From Prinia subflava (taxonomy: Eukaryota; Chordata; Aves; Passeriformes; Cisticolidae), in the NCBI RefSeq assembly GCF_021018805.1, contig NC_086257.1:19567193-19631192 (forward strand): a DNA stretch of 64,000 bases. The letters run 5' to 3'. The notes under the pieces were generated by a model. The model searched no databases and was not told the DNA's origin. It saw nothing but the letters and a program-made list of their open reading frames with translations. The position numbers and the translations under genes are program-made. Of this stretch, positions 43,331 through 56,100 are shown piece by piece. How positions within the stretch are numbered: position 1 is the first letter of the stretch; the number at the start of each line of letters is the position of its first letter.

Positions 43331-46300
43331 TCACCTTATCAGCTTTTACAGAAATACACTCCCCAGATGAAGCCATTCTGTGCTTTTGTAATCTCTCCAA
43401 GTCCCCACAAATAATAAGTGTTGAGAGTTCTTTCTTGTCAATACAATGAAGTCAATCTTCTGTCTGTTGCAGTGTAATTTAGAGCTGGGGGAAATGACTG
43501 ATTTCACAGATATTAACTTTATCGAATATACAAACAACAGATGTATTATGGGGGAAAGAAGGAATTTTGTGTGAGCAGCACAAAGAACTCCAGCAATCAG
43601 CAAATTCAATCTGCTTTTGACACTGCAGCATTCTTACAGTCTAGCAGTGCTTGTCAGCTGTAAAAATAATACAACACAAAGAGGTGGCAAAGTGAAAACA
43701 AGACAGGCTATTTGGTATGCAAACAACCAAGAAACTTGGCGAGGATGCGTTTATAAAAACAGAGATTATGGTTTGAATTAAAACTGTCATCTCTAAATTG
43801 ATCTATTTCTTGTGTTTCAGGGCACTCCTTGATGGGGTCAGGAAGAAATAGGCTGAAAAGTAAAACACAGTATTGAAGTTGGAAAAAGCCTCTCTGAAAG
43901 GGCAGACTGGGAAAAATGTATCTGGACCTTTGTGGTCCTTCCTGCAACTGCCCTAAGGAGGCCAGACTGGCTGATGGGAGGGGTTGCCTGGCATAAATGT
44001 ACTCAATTAATGTTTTATGGGTCTCTCTTCTGCCATCCCTTTTGAAGATGGATGGAGAAACCATTTCATGCCCCAGCACTGGGCTCAGACAGGGGAGGGG
44101 GTGCATGGACATTTTGGGGAACCCACAGCCAGGGGAGATGGAAAACAAAATGTCACAGGGAGGGTCCTTCCATTGTCAAAATGGTCTGCAGTGGTGCCCA
44201 TGTGATGGGTGCAGGGAGCCAGGCTGTCTGCAGACTGCTTTAGTGAAAATTAACCTTTTTTCTCGTTTTTTTGAGCCTGCACTATGTTGTAGCTGGTTGG
44301 CCTTGCTGCTTGTGGGAGCTTGTGGGGTAGATGGGGAGAGGGTTTTTGTGTTCTCAGGAGGAAAAGAACTGGGGGAAATATTTTGGGCCATGTCTTGCAG
44401 CACCAAAATCAGTCTCAGCCCTTTCATAGGAGCTGAAACACTTGAAAATTACGTGTGAAAGAAAGGTGAGGCCTGGAATAGCACAGTCTGAAGTTTCTTA
44501 GGCAGCAGTAACCATAGAGAGAAACGGAAATGCTGACAGACAGACTCTAACAGGATGAGTTTTTCAGTTTGATTTAAAAGAGGTGTCAATACAAGAACTC
44601 ACCCACTCCTAATTACAAATTGGCCCAGACTGAGTGGTTTGGAACAGCTTCAGAAGTTGAGACTGAGGTGCCCAGCCTCAAGCCACGTGTGCTCTCCGTG
44701 ATTCCACAGAGGTGACAATGATTCTTTCCCTGGTTCTTGCATCTGATGGCCACAATTTTCCTTTGGGCTCTCACCTGGGTGCCAGCTTCTTCAGTTTGAC
44801 CTGCTTGGGCAGAAAATACAGCAAAGGCAGCCCCAAGGGTTTAGCTTGGGTGTTGTACACGCACCATAATTGTGCTCAGCTCTTTACCCCAGGCCTCCAG
44901 GAGAGTGGGATGTGGGCCAGGTAACAACAAAACCATGGATATTGCTGGGGATGAAGGCAGTCTGGCTGTTGTGGGAAGAGCTGGTCTAAAACAGTCTGGA
45001 AAAGTTACCTTGTGTTGTTAAGTGTTGAAATCTCAGGTTTCTGGTAATTTGACTGGTTTTAAAGAAGGAAGTCAAAACAAATCATCTTGACTTGCTTGTG
45101 TAAATTAATTTTATTTTGCCTTATTGTAATGCTTAATCTGTTTACTATTTTGCATAAGACAGTATTTTAGGATGTTTTGACATTATTAAAATAAAATGGC
45201 TCAACATCATGGAAACAGAACAGTGCTATGACTTTGTCTCATGGAAAAGCTTCTTTTTCTCCTAATAGTGAATAAGAATATATTTTGAGATGTCAGTATA
45301 TTCCCTGAAATTCATAAATTCAGCTTTCTGGAAAGCTTTCATTTTATACCACTCAACCTTGGTGAGATTTAAACTTTTAAGTTGCCTCTCCTAGTGGAAA
45401 GCAGACAGAAAATAACGACAGGTTTATGGCCTGGGAATTCCTGGATGTGACTGCTGGTGCAGAGTTTGCCAATGGGACACCTCACCTTTTGTCACCTTGT
45501 CACCCACCTGCAAAAGAGAACATCACTGGTTATTCAGTTCATCCTCAGGAGGCACTGAGAGAGGGATAATGCTCCCCAAAAAGCAATTCTGAGGTAAGAC
45601 ACAGTTCAAGAGTACAGTTTGACCTTTATCTGGTGTTGAGTCCTGTTGTCTTTGCATCCCTTTAGCCCCTGGTGGTGCTGAATGCTCCAGACCCCCCTGC
45701 TTGGGATCCTCCTTGGGGCTGTGAGCTCGGAGCATTCCTGGCCCCTCGCTGTGTGGTCTGGGATCGCCCTCCTCCCTCCCAGCTGGCTGCAGCAGGAAAG
45801 CTTGAGCACACAGATAAAACCAAATGGTGTCTGCAGAGAAATGTAAATGTTTGTACAGGGCATCTGCAAAAGCAGGCTGATGGCTTCCCAACAGCTCCAG
45901 CTGGTGCCAATACAGGAGCAGGCAGCCTCTGGGTATGTCCTGTATCATCCCTCTGCTCTCCCAGGCTGGCAGCAGGGCACCGTGGTGACGGCTCTGCTCC
46001 CCCAGGGGAGAGGGAACTGGAAGGGAGAGGATTGTGGCCAGCTTAACTCACACACCAGAGTTTCACACAGGCCCCTACAGCACCGACCTGTCATCCCACT
46101 GATGATTGGGAACTGAACTACAGGTCCACTCATCCAGAATCACAAACACTCCACTGCCGGGAAAAACCGGTGTGTGTCCAGGTTGTGGTGATGGGGAGAG
46201 CTTCAGATCATTCCTCGGGGAATGGCTGAGAACTGAATGTGAGCTTCCAGTTTGCATTTCAGCTCTTGTCACCCTGGAAGCCTGAACGCTGCACAGTCAA
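43331..46300. other. Intergenic sequence, no gene recognised
   Basis: The longest frames are about 140-153 codons and look like chance frames. GC content rises from about 45.5 kb toward the minisatellite at 46.3 kb. No mobile element was identified. Confidence 0.55.
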
Positions 46301-46334
46301 GTGCTTCAGCTGGGGATCTGCCCCTTAGCCTGTT

Positions 46335-46640
46335 CAGGAATGCTGAATGGAAGGAATAATCTGTGCCAGGCGTGCCTCGTCCCAGGAATGCTGAACACAG
46401 GGAATGCTGAACACAACACAGGGAATGCCGTGTGCCAGGCATGCCACACAGCGGGAATGCCACGTCCCAGGAATGCTGAACGGAGGGAATAACGCGTGCC
46501 AGGTATGCCTCGTCCCAGGAATGCTGAAGCTGAACGGCAGCAATGCCACATCCTGGGAATGCCAAACACCTGGAATGCCGCGTGCCAGGCAGGCTGAATG
46601 GCGGGAATTCCGTGTCCCAGGAATGCTGGACGGAAGGAGT
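46335..46640. repeat. Degenerate minisatellite with GGAATGC-based units
   Basis: Imperfect units contain GTCCCAGGAATGCTGAA, GGAATAACGCGTGCCAGG and GGAATGCC in changing order, with a spacing of roughly 50-60 bp. The array begins the GC-rich compound repeat. Frames open across it are repeat artefacts. Confidence 0.75.
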
Positions 46641-46760
46641 GCCCCCGGCCGGGCCGGGCGGGAGCGGGGCCGGGCCCTGCGCTGCAGCCGCCGCCCGGCG
46701 CCGCCAGGTGGAGCCCGCGCGCCGCGCCCGGCCCTGCGTCCGCGGGGAGGGAAGGACAGA
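46640..46760. other. CpG-dense GC-rich spacer
   Basis: About 120 bp with very high CpG density (GCCGGGCCGGGCGGGAGCGG, GCGCGCCGCGCCCGG) lies between two minisatellites. It has the local composition of a CpG island, but no gene or obvious TATA motif is attached. Confidence 0.7.
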
Positions 46761-47130
46761 GGGATGGATGGACGGACGGACAGGCTGGCGGAGGGATGGA
46801 TGGACGGACGGACAGGCTGGCGGAGGGATGGATGGACGGACGGACAGGCTGGAGGAGGGATGGATGGATGGACGGACGGACAGGCTGGCAGAGGGATGGA
46901 TGGACGGACGGACAGGCTGGAGGAGGGATGGATGGACGGACGGACAGGCTGGCGGAGGGATGGATGGACGGACGGACAGGCTGGCGGAGGGATGGATGGA
47001 TGGATGGACGGACAGGCTGGCGGAGGGATGGATGGACGGACGGACAGACTGACGGGATTGATGGACGGACGGACAGACTGACGGACGGACTGACGGACTG
47101 ACGGGCGGATGGATGGATGGGTGCCCCTCA
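46761..47130. repeat. 32-bp minisatellite, about 9 units, built from GGAT/GGAC tetramers
   Basis: Units of 32 bp begin at 46761, 46793, 46825, 46857 (36 bp), 46893, 46925, 46957, 46989 (36 bp) and 47025, then degrade to 47130. Each unit is GGGATGGATGGACGGACGGA followed by CAGGCTGGCGGA with slight variants. The two 36-bp units differ by one extra 4-base step, indicating nested slippage. The unit length is not a multiple of three. Open frames in several phases on both strands are therefore artefacts. Confidence 0.95.
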
Positions 47131-50100
47131 TCACCGCCGAGGCTGTCGGAAGGTGCAGGCAGCACGCTGCCCACACGCGTTCCTCACTCGTGAGCCCCTC
47201 ATGGCCTCCGAGCCAGAGCTTGGCGGGCAACAGCTCAAAAAAGAGCCTGGGGAACCTTTTCGTTGGATGGCTGAGGAGTTCTCTGGAAATAAAGATCCAC
47301 AAGGGAGGCTGGGGTTGGGGTTTTCTTTCCAAATTTGCTGAAAATCTTCTTGTGAGCCCCAAAGAGATGACATGGAAGCAGTTGCTAATATAAGCTGGAT
47401 CCAACGCAGGGATAGGGGAAAAACATTCGCCAACAACAGCTGAGCCCTTGCCAAACAGAGGCTTTACCTCTGGAGAGTTGTCCTGGCCAAAGCAACAATG
47501 CCTCCTGCTAAGTTATGTTACATAAAACTCCCTGTGCTTGCGTTGGAAACAAGGTGCTGGGCTGGTTCGTGTTTTGTCTTCAGGCCTCACTTTTGGCCCT
47601 GGATTTTCATGTCTTTACTGAGGGGATCCTAGGGGAGCCAGCAGGGATGGTAATGAGTTGAGTAAAACTCACATTTTTTGGTGATGGGCACAGTTAGGAG
47701 GTGCTGATGGCCAAAACCCAGCATTGCCTTAGTCAGCAAATATGACACAGATCACCTGGTGCTCCTGGCAAGAAAAGGTGGAAAGGGAAAGCTTTTTCCT
47801 TTAGGAGAAGGGATGGCTCTGCCAAGGGGTGCGATATCTTTTTGTTTTGTTGCCCCAAATCCATCACTTTCTGGTATCAACCATTCTGTGCAGATCATCT
47901 GCTGGGTGATCTCCAGGGGACAGAGCCAGAACGAGGTATCACAGGGGAGACAGGCAAGAGCTGGGGTGGTGTCACCCCTGAAAGCCCTACCCAGGAAAGA
48001 ACCTGCTCATCCAAACCACCAGGGACCAAGGGAATGTCTCCCTTGGTCTCCCTGACAAGCCAGTGGTGCCAGGGGTGTGTGGGACACCTTGTGCTCCAGC
48101 TGCATTTGGGCAGAGCCTGGATGTGCTGGCATCTCCAACCCTGTGGTTGTCACTTGTCCAAGTGCAGCAGGGGCAAGGGAGAGCAAAACCATATAACACA
48201 CAACAGCTCAGTGCAAGAGCCAGGTGTAAATCTCAGGAGCTCAAACTCTCAGTCCCAGCCTGTGACTTTTAGGAAACCTTTCCAAGTGCTGCTTCACAAT
48301 GAAAGACTCTTTCTTGCAGTATTTTTAGCTTCACTGAAAGACGCAGATTTTACCCAGAAATTATTAGGAAGAGGGGGGGAAAAGATCCTTAGTCTGTCCA
48401 TCTGAGATACTTCTAAATCCATCTCTAACATTCCACAGGAGGCAGGGTGAAACAAGGAAAATGGGATGCTGTGTATTAAAATTGCAGCAGAAATCTATCA
48501 CTCATTGTTACCACATTTTTGGTACTCTCCCTAGAAGGACTAGGGAGAAAGTGCACAGAAAACTGTTAGAGCAGCCATCTAAACATTTAATGGTGCACCT
48601 GTGGCCAAAATTAATTGTAAACCCCTACTCTCCCACCTTTCTAGTGGTTGTAATTCATCACTGCCAGCACCAAACTCAGTGTCCCAGTGCCTGACCTGCC
48701 ATCCAGTGGGAGCATGAGGCTGTATGCCCAGCCAACAGCGTGTCTTCATTTCTGTCTCAGCATGCTGCTCTGTGGAGAAGAGATGTTTAGTACTTCAAAA
48801 AGAAAAAAAAAATGAAAAAAAATTGCTGGATCAGTCAAAAGTGGAAACCCAGCTCTGTTTTCCAAAGGGCCTGGAGAAAAGGCATGCCTCGCTGCCTCTA
48901 AATTAGGTCACAAATTTTCTGGCTGTTGGCAGCATCTCGGTGTTCACCCTGAAGGCAAAGATGTGAACAAATTACATTTTGCTATCACAGGCCCCTGTAC
49001 CTGTGCTGCGTTCCCACTAAAGCACGGGGAATGTACCTGTGTGAAATGTGGGGGCTTTGGGAACCTGCAGGAATTGCAGGTTTGGGGAAGGCACAGGGAC
49101 AAATGAGGAAACCCCTGCTCCCTGTGGGTGGTTGACAGCCTGTGACACTTAACACTTGTCACCAATTTGGTGAAATATAACACTCTGGGGGGAGAAAAGG
49201 CACGTCATGGGGTGTGTGTGCTGCTGTGTGAGACTGGAATCACCCAAGGAGTGTTTTGCCAGATCTTTTATTCAATGAAATTCTTCATAAACATGGTGAA
49301 TGCTGATGTTGGCATATGGGCTACATACCCACAGGTGTGCTCCTGCATCTCTTCCCACGTCAAAAGCATTTTCAGTTGCCTGAGATGTGCTCTGGCAGTG
49401 CTGAGGGTTTTTTTTTCTCACAGGATCTTTCCCTGCCATGTTCATGCAGCTCTTGCCAATGCTTTTGCATTGAAAGCAGGATCAGACCCTCAGGAAGCAC
49501 AAGGTGACACTGGTGACAAAAGAGAAACAAATGCTGATGCATTTGTGGTCCTGGCTCTGCACTCTTCCTTTGTTCCCCCAATTGATTGTTTGCTGCCCGT
49601 GTTTTCTGTAGCAAGGATGTTTCCTGAGCAGGAGGCAATGACACTCGTGCCCTTGGCCAGTCTCAGCTCAATAATCTGCTTGAATTCTGCAACAACTGTC
49701 AGAGTGGGACCAGGACTCTCCCAGACTGGATGGGGACATTGCCTCCAGCTCCTGATGCTGCTGACCTCTTCAGAACTCAGGTAGGTTTGGTTTGGTTGGA
49801 TTCTGCTGCTGCTGATGGAGAGTGCTAAAAATTAAGGAGTTGGATGACCCCAAACTGGGCAAAAATGCATTTGTTGTTCTGAATTGAAGCCCTCACTGAA
49901 CAATAGCAAACGTAATTAAATGTATCACACTCTTGGAATGGAAAATATTTCCTCCCTGCTCCAATACCCCCTCCTGCAAGGCAGAATCATCAAAAGGCAT
50001 TTTCTGTAGAGTTCTGCCCCAATCTGTTGCTTATCTCATGTGGAACATGAAATCTTGTCCTTACCAGCACAAACAGGTTGGAGAGCTGATGTGAGGGGAG

Positions 50101-53100
50101 ACCCTTGGGGAGGGATAAGGCAGTGCAGGGTTTTCAGGAGGACCTGTAGGTAGCTGTGCATCTCTGTTCCCTCTCAAACATGAGTTTGGCCACACAAATA
50201 CAATGAAAACCTTAGTCTAGACTTAAGCTCTTGCCTGTTTAGTTGACCTGATTAAATAGCAATTTTTTCCTCTATTGAACACATACCCCAAAACTTCCTT
50301 CCCTCTGCCTTTTCATCCCTCCCCCAGGCAGCTGTGACAGGTCTGTGTCCCCAGGGTTCTCACCTGACCCTGAGTGAGCTCCTCACAGATCCCTGCAGGA
50401 CAGGTCTTGCTGTGCTTGTGCCTCCAAGTCCTGTCCTGGACCCGCTGGGAGCCATTTCTGTTACAGAGTAATTTCCAGATGTAGGAAAAGGGCTGTGACG
50501 TATTACACAGGCTGGTAGACAAATGGGTCAATATTATCTTTAAAATAGGGAGGGTGTGGAGTAACTTTGCCTCTCTGCCCTGCCCCTGGGCAGGTGTGTG
50601 CAGGGGAAAGGGATGCTTTGGTTTTTTAGAGGAAGAGAAATCATTTTTGCAGTGCTTTGAGAGAGGCAAAGATAACACCTACTCAAACATCCCTGAGTAA
50701 TCCCAAATAGTGCTGCTTTCTGAGTTTTTCCATTTGTTTTACGTGGATGGGCTAGGGATTTTCACAGCCAAACTTCAAAGGTTAAATGCAGTGAAGTCAG
50801 CAGGAAAACATGTGTATTTAACCTTTGGCTGTGGCTAGGTAAACCACTTAATTTCACAAAGGTTGCACTGGAAAAGCCTGTATTTTATGATTGTCAGGAG
50901 GGCATAAATTGAGTGTGGGCAGGAAGAGGAAAACAGGTCAGGAAAATGCTCCTCAGAGCTTACTTGTGAGTGCACTTCCCTGATGTGAATATTTCCATGG
51001 CCATGACCACACAGATAACTTGACCTTCCCCAGGACTGTGCTGTGGAGCAGGAGCCTGGAAAAGCTGTACAGACACTTTGCACCAACACTGAAATGCATT
51101 TTACACTGCTGCTGCTGTGTCCCATGGGACACAAACTCACCCTGCACCCTGTGGATGCAGCAGAAGAGGGACCTGACTCCAGCCATGGTAACTCAGATCA
51201 CCTCAGAGCAACAAGGCAGTCACAGGGTTGTTTTTGGCTGTGCCACAACAAAAATAAACTGAACAGGTGCCAACCAAGTGGCACCTGGACTACCGGCTAA
51301 AATTACTCCCATAATAAAAACTACTCGGGTTGCTATAGTCACAATATTTTAGGCAAATCTCAGCTTTCATTAAAAAGGGAAGAAAAGGGAAGGAAAGGTT
51401 AGGCTCTCATCTTCCTGAGCCATAGTTTAAAGTTTAAAACATAAAGCAAACATGACCTTGCATTTCAAAGATCAGGAGTTAGGTCCTAGCCAGAAAAGCA
51501 CCATTCATCTGCAAATTGTTATTAAATGCTGTCATTATTTATTGAGTGGGCTTTTTTCATTATTTTAAAGGCTGCACCATGGTGGTGGGTGAATGCTGCC
51601 AAGATTTTAATCATTGAAAATTGGCAGAGCTATGTAAACTGTTACACAATCAATGAAGGTGCTTCACAGCAGTTGGGAAGATCAAGATAGATATTGGATT
51701 AAACTTGCTAATTAGTGCTAAATACAAACTGCATGTGCACTGACCGCCTTGCTGGGTTTCCATATCAGGATCAAGACAAACTGAACTGTTACTCCTGCTT
51801 TTTTTCTTTTCTACTTGCTGCCTGTGTGCTACTGAATTTTCCAAAATATCCACTGAGTTTGCATTGATTATACAGTTTCTTATGGTGTATATTTGTTACA
51901 AAATTGATTATATTTTCTTATGCTTGCTGACTGGACTCATAGAAGAAAAAAAAGGTCATTTTGTGACTCTACCAAGTTTAATTTTGGGGAAAGTCTTTTC
52001 TTCTGGGGATGTGAACAAGAACATGATGATGTTGTTATGTCTAGGACCTTACTTAAGTGTCAGAATTTATAATGTTTAATGCCTACCTGTAGGTTACTTA
52101 TCATGTAACACATTTTATTATATTTGCTGAGTAGCAAATGGGTGAAACATGATGTGAGCCCTTGTGCTGCACAGCCTGCTGCCCATGGCAGTGAGCAGGA
52201 GGGAGGGACAGTGTATGGCTCTGGCAGTGTGGGGTGTTTGGGCAGGATTCCTTGCAGGAGCAGAGCCCTGCAGCAGGCAGGGGGCTGGAGCAGGACCAGA
52301 CGTGGCTCCCATTCATTCCTGGTGTGGCTGCTTTGCTGAGCTTGGGGTTGTTGGGATGTGACTGCATTTGAGGAAATGGGGGATGGAATTGTCGTAAGTA
52401 GCAGAGGTAACTGGTTGGGAGTGTTGTGGTCCACAGAGGGGTTTGGATGTCTACAAAGGGGAGTTGTTTTGCCAAACAGTCACTATTTAATAGCCTAAAT
52501 CAGGTGCTTTAGGTAGGCAGTGCAGACCAACACTGAAGTGTTAAAAATACCTTTGAAGCATTGTACTGTTTTGTCTGCAGCATAATTTCCCTGTGTAGTG
52601 GAGGAATGTAGATGTACCTGCCCGACCAGAGAGCAGGGAAGCTAAACCCATTCATATTTAGGAGTCTCCTCACTGTAATTTTGGGTACTTAATGTCTTTC
52701 AGCATCTCTATGCCTGAATTCCCTCATCCATAATTCAGCCACGTTTTGAGTGTGAGGCGTTCTATGATCCTGCACAACTTCTGCACATCACAGCCAGGGA
52801 AGGGACTGCGAGCAGGGGCTGTTTCTTCCACAGTGCTTAGAGAAATGAGCCTGCACCCCAGCCATGAGGAAAACTGATTGGAACAATAATTCTGCTGCTG
52901 TTAACCACCGACTCAGCTGCTGACAGGGTTTCACACTGTTGTAACCCACAGCAAGGTTTGCTCTTTGCTCCTCTCTTGGCTGTGGCCATTCCACTCTGTT
53001 GCTGCAGGGAAGGGAAACTCTTCAGGAAGGCTGGCTCACCCAAGGACAGTAATGATAGCCATAACATTTTCTATGTCTTTTGCTGGCAGGAGGGAAGGGG

Positions 53101-56100
53101 GAGAATGTGATTTTTTTTAAAGCAATACCTTCTTAAGTGAGGAAGGATGACTCAGAAAGTGAATTAAGTTTCCATGAGCAATTTGGAGTTTATTATTAAT
53201 GTTGATTGTTTTGTTCTTTCAGCATTTTGGAGCATGTGTCTCACTCATAAGGAGTGTGCAGGAGAACTTACTTGGTCAGAACCAGCAACCAAGGCCAGAG
53301 GGTGGTTTCTTTTGCTTGGTTCCTATTAAAAACTGAGTAATTTCATTGGTATCCTCTCACAGCCAGCCAGGATTAGTTCCATCATTTAAGGCAGTCTTCT
53401 ATCTCCTTGGGTTGTTTCCAATGATGTGATGATTTTTTTTCCTGGCTTATTTACTCCTTTTGCTTTATGAAGAAGTGGATTCTTGCCCTTTGAATGGAAA
53501 GCAGCTCTGAAGTAGCTGGCTCTGGCTTTGCTGGGAGATCTGTAGTAATTAGAAGATGAACAATGTAGTTAGATATTAGTATGTAAATGTTTATTTCTGT
53601 CTTCTACTTGAAATGTATCAGATAGATTTGCAGGAGAATTGACTGCTGAGTGACTAAAATTATTCTACTCCTGAGGTAATCCCAGTCTGTAAAGGCTGAG
53701 TTTCTGGTTGTGCAAAGACAGATGACCCCAAAAAAGTGCCTGTGAGGTAAAATCCTTAAAAGACCTCACTCATGTTCACTCTGTGTAATATTACCATCAT
53801 CTTCCAGTTTGTCTGTAACTGAGCTTTGTTGCTTTGGATCCTGTCAGTGGAGTGCCCCAGCCTTCTGCAGGCAAGTGAGGATAGATTGTCCATGGGATTC
53901 CTGCATGTGGTTCTTATTTAAAAGACAAATTTCCACCATTTTTATGTGGGAGCAGCAGGAACCACAGAGATCTCTCCTGGACTTTAGCTAACCCCTCTGG
54001 ACTAGCTGTAACACTTAGATAATTTAATGTACAAAGCTTCAGGTTGTCGTCATTATATCCCTTCATGTAAAGTACTTTAGGAACAATTTGGCCAAGGCAG
54101 CAGGGATACTTCTGTGTAAATATGTCATGAGATCCAGCCTTTTAATGTTCATAAAAAGGCAGGATGTCAATTTAAGCTCTTGTCTATCCAATGCATCTGA
54201 GGTCTGCTGATTTATGGAGTACTGTAAATTGCAATCATATAAGCCTGTAACACTCTGGCAGCTATTTAAATAGCAAAACTTTCTTCCAAAAACATGATAT
54301 ATGGAAGGTATAAAAGTTTTAAAGCAGGCGCCTGCCTTAACAGGGAAAGAGTATTAGCTTTCATTTACTGACAAGAAAGAGCTGATTTTCCTTACAAGAA
54401 ATGCTCCTTCCATAGCCACCCCGTGCTTCGTATTAATCAAGCCATTGCTTTTCTGCTGCCAAGATCCTGGGCAAGATTTGCTGTGGGGGAGTTGGGAAAG
54501 GTTAATATTCTCTGAATACTTGGTGACAGAGCTGAGCAGCCAGGGCATGGATTGAATTCCTGGTCCTCAGAAAAATCAAAGGCCAAACACACGTTTGCTG
54601 GTGAAACCAAATGAGGTTTTGTGACCAGGAGGGAAATGGAAGAATGACAAAATAAATCAAGCTGAGGTGTCAGTCTGCAGTGGGAAGGTCCAAGGGCCAA
54701 ATGTCACTCTCAGCACTCTGCCATTCACTCTGGATATTCTCATGACTGCTGGTAGAAACCAGACATTTCCCGTGGCTCCCATGGGACAGGGATGCCAGCA
54801 GGCAGGAGTGCAATTGCCTGCCAGTTTTTAGGTGCATTAGATTGGCACTTCTGAGATGATAAAAGACACAGGAGTCTCATGAGAAGGGAATAGGGGATTT
54901 GAGCAGTCAGGCTAACTCGCTCATGGTGGCGCAGAATCCTTTGTTTGTAAGTAAGCTCAAGTTTTCAGCATTTAAAATAGCTCTTACCTTGCAAGCCATG
55001 AGGAAGGGACTGTTTGTAGACATCCATATTCCAGGAGCAAGGAGGAATAACAGAGCACAGGGCAGGAAAAGGCACTGATGTGGTTTTACTGTCAGAACCT
55101 AGCTGCATGTCAGAGTAAGAACTGATTTGCTAGGTACCAAATATCATATATAATAAAAATCTTTACACAGAGATAACTACAAGCTGATTCTCGCTCTTTA
55201 ACATGTCACAGTAATTGACCCTAATAAAGAGCCTGTTAGAAATAAGACTATTCTGTCAAGCTGGGATCTCTACTGGTTCTCTAGAGCAGCTTATAATTTT
55301 GAGTACCTTAGGAAGATAAATATCCCTCAGAGAATATTAATTCTTACACCACACCTAAATTTAGGGATATATCAACTTGACTTGAACTATGCTTGAATTT
55401 CTGTACCAGAACAGGAATTTTTTGGATCAGTTTTATTGGATTGAAAGAGTTGAAGACTGAATTTTAAATGGATTTTACCCTACTGGTATGGTGCAGAGTC
55501 TAGCTAGCATTGCCATGAGAGGTGTAGCCCATTTTTATCTCAGTCATGTCAGGGCAGGCACTTTTCTATGCTTTGGAGGGGGTCTGGTGAAGAGCCCATC
55601 TCCTGTGTGAGCATCACCCTCAGGGCCAGATCTCACAAGTGGCCCAGATACAGCTGATGCTCTGCCATTTGTCTTTAGCCCAGAGAAGATATTTGTGGGT
55701 TTATCTTACTCCAAATTTCTGGCTTTACCAACTTCTAACAACTTGTGTGCTATAACAGGTGAGAAGCTGCCAAAAACATGTCAGGCATTTTATGTGATGC
55801 TTTTTTTAAACTTCCCTGATGTATTTTTTAAATTTCTGCTTGGCTGTGTCTTGTTTTATCCTGTTTGCTCAGACATGAACCCTTCCAATAGAATTGGGAC
55901 AGTGATATTAAAGCTGGTAATATCACCTCTATGATAATGTCTGACCATGTCTCTCAGAGACTGCTGAAGAAATATTTTCAGTGGCTATTTTCTTTCAGGT
56001 TTATATTAGAGTTTGCACCTCATAACATCCTCTTGAATCCAGAGCACTGCCACAGAGCCAGTCCTGAAGGAACAGATGGATCACTTTAATAAAATAATGA

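Noticed and set aside
46334..47404. 356-codon and 301-codon frames on the - strand, and 225-, 169- and 167-codon frames on the + strand
   Set aside because: They all read through the 32-bp and GGAATGC minisatellites in different phases. The repeated Ser/Pro/His or Asp/Gly/Arg peptides mirror the DNA repeat and have no domain or independent start context.
49167..49784. 205-codon + strand frame
   Set aside because: Long for intergenic DNA, but the translation has no motif I can place and there are no splice sites suggesting an exon. Left as unsupported.
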